Of a stretch of DNA of 64,000 bases, positions 22,104 through 34,300 are shown in pieces. Origin of the DNA: Cercis canadensis (taxonomy: Eukaryota; Streptophyta; Magnoliopsida; Fabales; Fabaceae); NCBI GenBank assembly GCA_003255065.1, contig QAOA01008160.1, positions 110,234-174,233 of the forward strand. Direction: 5' to 3'. The notes under the pieces are model-generated. The model was not told the origin of the DNA, ran no database searches, and saw only the letters and a list, made by a program, of their open reading frames with translations. The first letter of the stretch is position 1. Each line of letters begins with the position of its first letter. A program made the translations under genes and the position numbers.

Positions 22104-25100
22104 ATGTTCCCTTCTTCGTGTTCCCCAATGAGAACTCGTGTATTATCAGCTGGTAACAGTTTCACCTCCATAATCAGAAGCTCGAACCGCACCAGAGTAT
22201 TGTTTCCCTCTGCATCAACTGCTATTACATTTCTCAGCAGAAATTCCCGTTCCTTCAAGCTCCTTTCAATGAGAAATAGCTATGAGGTGGTACTAGAATC
22301 AATTCTTTTTATCATTTTTTCTGTGGTTTCAATTCTGATTCTTCTTGTTTTGGATTTTTATTTCTTTGTTGCTTTCTCATTTTTTTCTTTGTGGTGGATT
22401 TTCTAGGTTGTTGAAGGAGTGAGGTTTGACGGTCCTGCAATTCAAATTGATGATATTGTCAATTGTGAGGATGGTGATTTGAGGTTCGAGAACTGCGTTA
22501 CGCACACTTTGGCTCCGGCATTGACATTGGAGGAGGGACTTGAGAAAATCAAGGAGGCTGTTCAAACTTTGAAGTTGGATCCTCCTTGTTGCTCTAGTGG
22601 GTTCCTTAGGTTTCAGGTATAACTTACTTTTCATCTTTATCTTCAGATTCTTCCTTCCTTCATTTCTTTAATTTATTTTCCACCAAATAGTGATGGTTTT
22701 ATCAATGAGTTCTCAATATGCTTCTTTGTTTTATGGATGTGTTATCATTTTTTCCCCCTCCCCTTGGGGTATGCAAAGTTCGTTGGGCACTACTGATGCC
22801 GAAATAAATTTGGAGGTGATTATCATTAAGATGACCAGAAGTCAAATTCATGTATGATCATGCATTTTCTATGTTTTTTACCAACGTGAAATCCTTGAAA
22901 AGGATTAAGGTCATAATTGGGTGATGAGAAGTCATGTCAAGATTGAAGTAAACAGGTAAGGTTATAAAATCTGGTTATAAGGCAGCTGAAAGGTACCAAA
23001 TGGACAGTTATTGAATATTGACATAATGCCAACTGAATCATGCTATATGATGTGAATTTTCAGGTGGCTGTGCCTCCAAGTCCTAAAGCTTTACGTTGGT
23101 TTTGCTGTCAACCGGAGTCATCTCAAGTGTTTCCGCTGATTTTTATTTCCAAGAATAGAGACAATCCAACGTGTAAGTCACTGCATGTGAATGGAAGCCG
23201 AGGAGTTTTTGGAATTGGTGCTTCTGTTTCTTTTACACATTCTTCTCCTCTTAAGAATGGAAAGCAGAGTCAGATCAAAAGGTTAATTTCACCCGTTATT
23301 ATTATTATTATTATTTTCTTTTGGTTCTAGCTTTTATCTTGAGCTAAATCATGCTAGAAAAATGAGATAATGTGTTGATAATAGATATAAGCATAAGGAG
23401 CCATGAATGATAAAAATGATAAAGAAACACATGGCTGCAAGAAGGGTAGTAATTAGTAAAGATGTTTTTTTAGATAAAAGGGTAGTAAAGATATAACTCT
23501 AAGCAAGGACTGAGCAGAGAAGATAAAAGAAAATACATGTATAAAATTCTAATTGGCATCATGCAACCAATCGGAACTTGTTGGGGGCTAGTTTCAGTTG
23601 TTCTAAGATGGCCATTTGAAGTCAGTGACAAATGCAAATGTAGGGCTGAAATCCGTTAAGGAATATGCCCTAGGCTGTTGGAAAGTGATAGGTTGGAGAA
23701 TATGTTTATATGGCACTACGAGATGCTTGCAGATTTGGGTCTGCAGTTGTTGCTCTAGCTATGTGTATTAATGGATTCTGGAAACCTTATGTATCCAAAG
23801 AGGATGCCATCTTTTATTTTTCTTCAGCATTTATATGCTAGAGACTTCATTTATAGGCATATAGTGATGGTTTCTGGACAAACATGAATTTCAACTTCTT
23901 ATGTAGTAACTGAAGAATGTGTGCTAATTCTTATTGTATGCAGATATATCTCAAGTGACTCGACCGCTATAGTGGCCTATGGTCTTATGGATATTAATTT
24001 TGATAAAGAGTCAGTTTCCATGAGTCATGAGGATGGTTCTTTTTACTTTTTCATTCCTCAGGTAAAGTCTTATGAGTTTCACTGTTTTTTGTTCAAAATT
24101 TATATTGTTAATCATTTCTTAGTTTCATTCTTCTTCTTCTTCACTCTGATTATTCTTTTATATGTATTCTTATTATCACACAATTAAATATTTTTTGCTC
24201 GAGGGTTATATAGCTAGTTGGTGAACTATAATTATTTTCATAGCAGATTGAGTTAGACGAGCAGGAGTGTATTTCCGTTTTGACAGCAACACTTGCATGG
24301 GATGACTCTTCCCTCTCTACTTTAAACGAATCCCTTCATTCACTTGAATTTTCTCTCAACCAGGTATGTTGACATGCCTTTGTTATATTTTTCATGTTCT
24401 TGTCTGGTTTATTTACAATGTCATGGATTTTTGTACCAGTCCTTGGTGTTGTCTTTTTGTTTTGTGTACTTGTGTGCAGGTAATATGTCATATCTGGCCT
24501 ACTAATGCCACATGGCAACCAAATGGTATAAGATCTGCACTCAGAAAATTGAATTTGGTTGAGGATAGATCTATTCCAAGGGTATAAGTTCATTTCTTTC
24601 CTGATATACAAACCGTACATGTAATAAATAGCTTTTACCTTATTACCTTAAGTACCAATATTTGTTAGTCATGCTGATATCTCAAGTTGATATTTGTCTC
24701 TTGCATTTTCTGTTTTTTTCCTTCTGATTTTCTTCTTTAAGTTCTAGTGATTGTGGAGTCAGCTGTAAGGCAGTGATAAGGGACATATTAGGCAAAATGT
24801 AGATATATTACTCTTTTTGTGGACTGCAGGCATTTCCATGCACCATTGGAAAAGATGGGAAAAAAATTGTGTAAAAGAATTTTGATCCTCTCCAAATCTT
24901 TTGTTTCATTCGTTTTTGAAATTTATACTTGGTGAATGATTTATGTATTGGTTTTTGGGTGTTGATTTTTTTCCTTTACCTATTGCTGTCGTGGATTATC
25001 TTGTTTGCATAATGATACTGTTTCCAGTCTTTGTGTTGTGGAAAATCTAATGCCTTTTATGGCTTCCATTTTCAACAAGGATAGTGGTGACTGACATGAT

Positions 25101-25359
25101 TTGCTAGGTGTACATGAACACTATAGCTCCGGGAGGAAGAGAAAGCATGGATGACGTCATGGAACTGGTATCCTCTTTTTCGTGGTAAATTTTTCATCTT
25201 TTACATTTTCTTTTGTTAATATTCTGGTTGTATTTGTCTCCAGTTCTCTGCATGGTTGAACATTTCTAAATTCCTTTGCTTCTATTGCAGAAAGAGTCTC
25301 CATCTTCCTGTCAATTTTGCATCCGGCTTTCACCAGCCCTTTCTGTTGCAAGTAACATG
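22104..25359 (+). other. PHYLLO module 1: transit peptide and MenF-like N-terminal part
   Basis: Exons 1-8, residues 1-359. After the transit peptide come the segments VVEGVRFDGPAIQIDD, LRWFCCQP and RYISSDSTAIVAYGLMDI, with the FYFFIPQ strand, typical of the N-terminal half of isochorismate synthases. The module runs straight into MenD with no room for the C-terminal chorismate-binding catalytic domain. This matches the known state in land plants, where that activity was lost from PHYLLO and is supplied by separate ICS genes. The part should therefore be catalytically inactive by itself and may be structural. Confidence 0.8.
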
Positions 25360-28300
25360 GTATGTATTATTATGTTGATATATGGAATAGCATATATTTA
25401 GTTTAAATTGGTTTATATGACAGCAAATTGCAGTAAAACGTTCTTATAAGCAATGACAATATTTGGAAATAATTTAAATTTTCCAAAACAGACTCAGTTA
25501 GGACAGACTGGTAAGAGGTCAGAACTGGGGCAGGCTAAGAACCCAGAACTTAGCCCTTGTAAGGAAGAGCAGATTCCGTCCATATTGTTCTCCAGAAACT
25601 GATTCCAAACCTATTCCTTATGTATGCATTTGAGTTCATCTCTATTGTGGAATATTTATAGGATAATTGCATAAGTGCAGTTGCACACGTATTTTACAGT
25701 CTTACAATATATTATATATTATTGTTAAAGAAAGGAGTACAAGACAAACAATATTTAAAACCGGATAATGCTGTAGCTTGAAATCTTCAGAATGAACTGT
25801 CGAGAATGTGGTCAATTCCAAGCCTGCCCCAATATCTGAAACTCAATAACATTATACAGAGACTGTTAACCTTGACATGCATGTTTTTTGTTCATTCTTG
25901 GTTAGTGACTGATGATATATCAGGTTTATTAGTTATTCTATTATGAAGTGTATTAAGGATTTAGTTTAGCACTGCTGGAAGGAGCAAACTTGGTTGAAGA
26001 TTTTTCAGGTTTGTCTCTTTCCACTATCAGTTGGATCATGACAATGTGTCGTCGTTCTCACTGGAAGAAAGTGCCAATATTAATGCTGTTTGGGCATCAC
26101 TTATTGTTGAAGAATGCTCACGACTTGGTTTGACGGTGAGGTGACTGATAAGCTATTATACGTGTTCTCCCTCCTGAGAAGCAAGATTCTGATATATTCT
26201 TGGTTCTAGTATTTTTGTATAGCTCCGGGATCAAGGTCTTCCCCACTTGCTGTTGCTGCTTCAACTCATCAGTCACTCACATGTATTTCATGCTTTGATG
26301 AGCGTTCACTTGCATTTCATGCTGTTGGATATGCAAGAGGATCTCACATTCCAGCTGTAGTCATAACATCATCAGGCACTGCGGCTTCAAATCTTCTTCC
26401 TGCTGTGAGTTCCATCAATAATTTTTTTTTTCTTAATAATGATGAAGATTTATTCAACATCTGCAATGCATACGGTCAATTATTTTATTCCTTCAGTCTT
26501 TTGTCTTTTTGTGGGCTATGCCTTGTTACAGAATGTTATCATATAGATGTTAGTATGAAGTCCCTTTTTAGTTTTAAGATTTCTTTGACTATAGGTGGCT
26601 GTGCTAGTTTCTTTGTCTCCCTGTTGGTTTGTCCATCTGATTTCATCTATTTAAATTGCAATTTTATTTTCTTGAGGAATATGCTGCCCATATTTATTGA
26701 AATAAAAATAATAGTTTTGATCACTTATCAGGTTAGTAATTACACGCAGGTTGTGGAGGCTAGTCAAGATTTTGTACCACTTATTTTACTTACAGCAGAT
26801 CGACCTCCAGAGCTGCTTGAATGTGGAGCAAACCAAGCGATTGATCAGGTACAAAGCAATGAATATTGAACCAGAATATATACTACTATCGTAAAATGGT
26901 ATAATTCATATTTCAGTAAGATTGTATTCAGCTTATTTACTCTGATATGTAACACAGGATCTCAAATTAGTCTTTCAATGTGCTCTCCATTATAGGATGT
27001 GGGGGATTTTCCTATGCCTGCGATATAGATTGGAGATAGATTATAATTAAATCTGGCATAACTTGTATTTTAACACCAATTCATAGTGTTTTCCTCTGGT
27101 ATGTTTTATGAATCATGCGTTAAGGCATTCTGCTTCACTTTTTGTAAGCAGTGTGCTTAGAATGCATTGGAAAAATGTAGTGGAATGCTTTTATCTGCTT
27201 CTTTAGTTTGGGAAGTCTATATAGAAAGATTACATACTAAGTTTTTCTGTGAGAATATAGTTGCACTAGCATGTAGATCAGTTGCTGTGAATGAGGGAAA
27301 CTCTATATTCAATTTTTTTTGCGTTAAAATACTCATGTTTGAATTTTTTTATCAGGTAAATCATTTTGGTTCTTTTGTGAGATTTTTCTTCAATCTTCCG
27401 GTACCCACAGATCAGATTCCAGCCAAGATGGTACTTACTACTCTTGATTCTGCTGTACATTGGGCAACTTCTTCACCTTTTGGTCCAGTCCATATTAACT
27501 GCCCTTTCAGAGAGCCACTGGAAAACAGCCCTAGTGTATGGACATCAAGCTGTTTAAAGGGCTTAGACTATTGGATTACTAATGCTGAACCATTTACCAA
27601 GTATATCAATATGCAGTTGTCTCATACTTGTAATAATGCCGCTGGCCAAATGAGTGAGGTTTTAAATCTGATTCTAAGGGCAAACAATGGTCTTCTACTC
27701 ATCGGTGCAATCCATACAGAGGATGAGATGTGGGCCGCTCTTCTTTTGGCTAAACACCTGCGGTGGCCTGTTGTAGCAGATATCTTGTCAGGCTTGCGGT
27801 TAAGAAAGCTTTTTACTTCTTTTCCGGATATTGAAGAAGACTTTATATTTATTGATCATCTTGATCATGCTCTACTATCAGATTCTGTCAAGTGCTGGTT
27901 AGAGATTGATGTGGTTATTCAGGTATCCCTAATTCATGGTTCTTCTCCTTCTCTGTCTTCCATTTCCTTGAATAACTTTTTATTTCCGATTGGTTCTTTT
28001 TCTATATATAAAATTTCTTCAAGCGATGATTACTTCTTTTCTAATTTATATTGTTCCCTTTTGTTTTTGAAACAGCTTGGAAGTAGGGTGACTAGCAAAC
28101 GAATCTGTCAGATGCTTGAGGAGTGTGTTCCTTTTTCATATGTTATGGTTGACAAGCATCCACATCGTCATGATCCTTCACATATTCTAACACATCGAAT
28201 ACAAAGTAGCATTATTAATTTCGTGGGTTGTTTACTAAAGGCTAGAGTTCCATGCTTGATGAGCAAGTGGAGCACTTCTCTACTAATGTTGAGTAAGATG

Positions 28301-31300
28301 GTACTGATTCTCAGAAACAATGAATAACTTTGTGTTATGAGAAATCTTGCAATTTTTTCTTTTTCGCCCATTTGTTATATATCCTTCCTAGTATAGCTTA
28401 ATATGGGTTCCAAGTGTTTCTACTGGTGCCAATCTGAGCCATCAAAACGTTTCCAGAATGACATTTGGCAGACTGCACTTTAATGAAGTTTCTGTTTGTG
28501 TCTGATAATTTGCATCTGTATAGGGCAATAGTTGTATGCTTTTACTAAGATTGATATCCATTCTGTGATCAGCATTGGATTTCAATGATTCACCCCTTCT
28601 TGCTGTGTATTAATACATCGTTGTTTTGTAGGTTGAATGGGAGATACAGTTTCAAATTTGTGCTGAGTACGCCCTGACTGAACCTCATGTTGCACATATA
28701 CTGTCAGAAGCTCTTTCCTCTGAATCTGCTCTCTTTCTTGGGAACAGTATGGCGATTCGGGATACTGATATGTATGGACGTAATTGGTCCATATGCAGTC
28801 AAAGTGTTACATCTCACATGTTAAATTTAGACCTTCCATGTAGCTGGATAAGGGTGGCTGGTAACAGGGGGGCTAGTGGTATCGATGGGCTCCTTAGCAC
28901 AGCCATTGGCTTTGCTGTAGGAAGCAACAAAAAGGTAACCATTTACATTTTCAAAACCATCCATTCTATGAATATTAGCTGCTGGGCCATAGATTATATC
29001 AAGTAAATAACACAAATTCCATTCAAAATAATGATAAATGCATGTCAAAAGAAGAGAAAATGTTCTACTCTATATTTTTTCATGTTTGTCAAAAGACAGA
29101 ATTCATATTACACAGAATAAAACTTGCCACGATTTTATCTGCAATAAGTTCAAATTATAAGTGAAATATAATATCTAAGAACTCAAGTAACTTCTCCCTG
29201 CATATTCTAAGCCTTAACTGTAAAAGGTATCATGCCAGAACTTACTTCTTTTCACTTTATTTTCTAATCATAACTTCGTTCAGGTACTTTGTGTGATTGG
29301 AGATGTTTCTTTACTGCACGACACAAATGGCTTGGCAATTTTGAACCAGAGGTAGGAAGATATCTACCAAAGTTTCACTTTATTATTGTATTCATGCATT
29401 CCTACCTCCCGCAACCAAAAAAGAAAAAAGAAAAGAAAGATAATCCTATCATTCTTCTACAGGTCCAATCTTACTTTTGACTTATCTGTTGTTTCGATCA
29501 TGGTCTTAAAGTCACCTTTGTAAATATTTTGCTACAAGATGCCCTATAGTCTATAGGTTTACATATTGTTAAGAAAATCTTTACTTTTGACAGGTTTCCT
29601 TGCTGATATTTTGAAATTTTTAAAAATTTTAGGGAATTACGGAAGCCAATGACAATATTAGTGTTAAATAACCATGGAGGTGCAATTTTCAGTCTTCTTC
29701 CGTTGGCAAATAAAACTGAACCAAGTATACTGCATCGATATTTCTACACCTCTCACAACATTTCAATCTATGGGCTATGCCTGGCACATGGGTAAGAATC
29801 TAAATATGTTGTGGGTGTACGTGATTAACGCTTCTGCATCTTGAATCATCCTATTTTCCTTATAGCATACTCTTTCCTTTTTCTGCTTGCATATGTGTAC
29901 GAATCTAAACTCGTGGTAGGCATACATGAAAAATGCTTCTGTATCTTTAATCATCCTATTCCTCTTATAGCATACCTTTCCCTGTTTCTTCTTGCATATC
30001 CATGCAATCAAATACCATTTAGTTGGTTTTTAGTTGATTTTGTTTGGCACTAAAAGCATAAGATGTTGATAGTTTAAAACATGATACATTTCTTTTTATC
30101 TGGAACTGTAGCTACTAGAGGGAGCACTTAATATGTGCTTGGTTTTGCTGTAAAATCCTACAGAATCTGTTCTGCCCCGTGAAATCAAAAGCATCTCGAG
30201 CATTACTTTTGAGGCAGAAGATATTTTGGAGGGTTTACTGCAATCCAAGCATGCTATAAGTAGTTGGTATATCTACGTCTGCTGTGGGACTACGAAGGAG
30301 GTTGGGTTGGGTCTTGTTAATATGGCTTCCAAAAACATTGCTCTAGTCGGTTAGTGGTTATGGCATTTGCCTTTTGGATCTTATTACTCTTTGGTCCATG
30401 CTGATTATTTGTAAGCGTATTCTGCAACAAAATGGGTAGGATACTAAGTTTGGAGTTAATGCTACTCTTGCAGTTTCCTAGAGATTCGTTTCTCTGGTAT
30501 GATCTGCTTTTCTTTTATGTTTACGTTCTTTAGTAAGGTGTAGAGTTTGGTGATGGCTCCTTTTTGGAGGATTTGTGCCAAGTGGAGACCCTATCTTCCA
30601 TTCCTTTTCCTTGCTTTCATTAGCTTTCAGTAATCCATAAGTTTATAATTTCTAATGAAAAAATCTAACATATCTTAAAATTTGCATATTTTTGGAAATT
30701 TTAACAATAGGGAAAACGTTACTTGCTCTTAATTCTTAGTTGTCATTTTCATCGAGAATTAGACAAAAGAATTAGATTTGGATAATGCAATGTTCCCTTC
30801 AATATAATCTTTCCCCAATGCCAAGTTTTAATGTATAGTTTGTTTGGAGTAATAATTTTGGGATTTTGATATTCATAGTTCATGGTCAATCAATCCTACC
30901 CTGTTCTGAAAAGAAAAGTCAATATGTTTGCAGCATAAAGCATTTACATGTGCAGACAAAGATGGAACTTGAACATGCATTGCTTGCGGCAAAACAAGAA
31001 GAGACAGATTGTATAATTGAAATTGAAAGTTCAATTGATGCCAATGCCAATTTTCACAGGTTTAGTTGAACCTCTTCTCACTGAAATTTTTTAATTTTTT
31101 TTTTATTGAGTCCATGTATTATCAGCTCTGCTAATACATTTCGTTTTGATGCAGTATTTTGAGAAAATTTGCTCTCCATACTGTAGAACACACCATAAGA
31201 TCCCTCTCATTGTCTTTCAGTCAAAGCTTTATAAAAAGCGAGTTCTTAAAAATTCATAAAATAGAGTATTCGCGATATAGGTGAGTTTTCCAATTATAAA

Positions 31301-34300
31301 ATGAATTCAAACATTTGATGATACTGCTATTTCTTTGGGAATTGGCATTAATCGTTCTTTCTTTTTTTGTTGTTCTTTATTTTCCAATTTCCATATAATG
31401 GTTTGTGGCAGAATTGCATTATGTGCTCCGCCAACATCAACATCAACATCAACATCAACATCTGTTGGTCATAATCATAAGGAGTTCTATAGAGAAGGCT
31501 TTATTTTATCTTTATTTCTTGAAGATGGGAGTTCGGGTTTTGGTGAGGTTGGTACCAGTATGATATTTTATCATCTTTTTAATCCCTTTTTTTCCCTTTC
31601 GGGGTTTGCTTGGGCCATGAGAAATATACATGGCAGAGTTCCATTTTACAAGTAATTGTAATGATATCTATGCATGTGGCAGTGAAGCATAATATAGACA
31701 CAAAGAGGAACATAACATTAATATTCTTTCCAGTATGAACTAAATAAATGGAGACAGCTTAGCTGTATTCATCTTGGGTTGCATTTTTCATGGATTCTTA
31801 ACCTGGTGAAAAACAAGCCACATAGTTTACTTGAAACTCACATTAACCAACCAATTCTTGCTTAATCATTGAGTGTTGACAGCATTAGGATTTTGTTATC
31901 TATTTTTCTTGTTTTCCTTTAGATTCACCTTTTAGAATCTCTAAAATTACCTGTTCATGTATTACTTGCATCATGCAGGTTGCACCCCTTGAGATCCACA
32001 GGGAAAATCTAGTAGATGCAGAAGATCAACTTAGGTTTCTTATACATGTCTTGGAAGGAGTTAAGATTAGTTGCTTGCTATCTGTAATGAAGGGTTCATT
32101 TTCCTATTGGTTATGGAATGAGTTGGGTATCATGGTAAGTTGACTAACTACGTTATGTAGATAAGATATCAAATACATTTACTAAAAAAGAAAAAGAATT
32201 GTCATATTGTCTTATCATTTTACAGTTTTGGTTTGTTTTTATGTAATAAAGTTGTTTTATTGGGATACAGCCATCTTCTATCTTTCCAAGTGTCAGATGT
32301 GGTTTGGAAATGGCTATCCTCAATGCCATAGCTGATGCAAACGGCTCCAACTTATTGAACATACTCCATCCCCAGACAAAGGAAAAAAACAAACACAAAA
32401 GGTCATCCGAAGTTCAGATCTGTGCTTTAGTTGATTCAAATGGATCTGTGGCTGAAGTAGCTAATGTTGCAGCCGCACTCGTTGAGGAAGGATTTGCTGC
32501 AATTAAACTGAAGGTAAGTTAATCTTGTTCTTTAATTTCTGCTTGATATGCTGTCAGCTTTCTGCTGCATGTTACCGAGGCTGGTAAGTATTGGAGAGAC
32601 TAGAAGGCCAATGGGTTTTGATACTATTGCAGGTGGCACGTGAGGGTAATCCAATGCACTCTGCTGCATTAATACAAGAAGTGAGAAAGAAAGTTGGTCG
32701 TCATGTTGACATCCGTGCAGATGCAAATCGAAACTGGACTTATGAAGAAGCTATGGAATTCAGCTCTTCTGTTAAGGATTTTGACCTACAATATATTGAG
32801 GTAGACTAAGGAAATAAGACATACTTTTCATAATTAAGATTTACCATTCAGATGTTGATTTCATTTTCCACTACTTTGTTCGTTTGTGCATGTTTAGTAT
32901 TATGACGTGTTTAATAACTAGTTGGTTACAATATCCCTTTTTACAGGAGCCTGTTCAGGACGAAAATGATATTATCAGGTTCTGTGAAGAAAGTGGCTTG
33001 CCCGTTGCACTAGATGAAACCATTGACAACATTCAAGAAAATCCACTGGAAAAGCTAGTCAAGTTTACTCACCCAGGAATAGTTGCTATTGTAAGTGCTA
33101 AGTAGATGCGCATTTTCATTAGATAATTTAGGATCAAAACGGTTGTTAGATGAAACAGAACCATCAATTTCAATTCCAAACAGGCAGTGCACAAAATTCA
33201 AAATCATAAAAAATATACTGATTACATAATCTATATGCAATGCTAAATCATTGTGCTTATTTTAGACTTTCATATTGATCTTTCAGGTTATCAAGCCAAG
33301 TGTTGTTGGTGGATTTGAGAATGCAGCATTAATTGCACAATGGGCGCAGCAGCTGGGGAAGATGGCTGTTGTCAGTGCTGCATTTGAAAGCAGTCTAAGT
33401 TTGTCTGCATATGTTCAGTTTTCTTGTTATCTTGAAATGCAGAATACCAATACATTTGAAGTGTTAAATGATAAGGCAGCCCCATCTGTAGCCCATGGTC
33501 TAGGAACCTATCGTTGGCTCAAGGAAGATGTAACATCTAATCCTCTCTTGATAGGTCGTAATCCACACAGTGGTTTTGTTGAAGCATCTGTGGCAGATGC
33601 TAGTCAACTGCTACATGATTTTCAAGTCAATCAGAATGTCATGTCTAATATTGTTACTGGGGAGCAAGTTTGTAGGTACAAATTGACAGTAGAGCACAAC
33701 AGTTTCCCTTTTGTCTTTGAAGTTCAAGAGATTGGACAAAAGACTGATGTAAGTATAGCAGTTTCCTTTGATATTGGTAATAATTTCCTTTGACTTCTTC
33801 AAAACCTGATAAATGCCCCTTGATATCTGCATTATACTATGGTTCATTATGCTGAGCATAAATCTAGTTGTAGTGTATCCTATGTCCAATATGGTTGATG
33901 GTTTGATAGTTGCTTATTTGGAATTTTAGAAGCGGAGTGCAAGTAAATGATAAAATAATCAATTGCAGAAATGCATGCCCAAGTATAATGGACGCATTTC
34001 TCTTTTTTTTTTTTTCCTTCCTCTACTTCATAAAGAGAATAGTATGTGAATAAAGTCAATCAAAAGATTGCAGTGGCTTAAGATATGACCTGAAATATAT
34101 CATGTGTACTTGAGTAGTATAGGGTCATATGGTTATTGAAAGACAGTCTTTGGTCATCAGTTATCCCAAAATCTTCTTCCATTCTCTATTCCTCTTATGA
34201 GATTACCATATGCTGCAAAAGGTTTAGTTGATAGGATCAAGCCCAAAATAATATTGTAAGCAAACAGATGCTAACTCAAGGTTCTTGAATGAATGGATTA

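Noticed and set aside
27167..28327. A 386-codon open frame as a gene by itself
   Set aside because: It is PHYLLO exons 12 and 13 read through the flanking and intervening introns, which happen to stay open. Splice sites at 27355, 27923, 28075 and 28301 define the real exons.
31412..31547. CRISPR-like or tandem array suggested by the (ACATCA)n run
   Set aside because: It is a short coding microsatellite in frame within PHYLLO exon 19. No spacer-repeat array occurs anywhere in the window.
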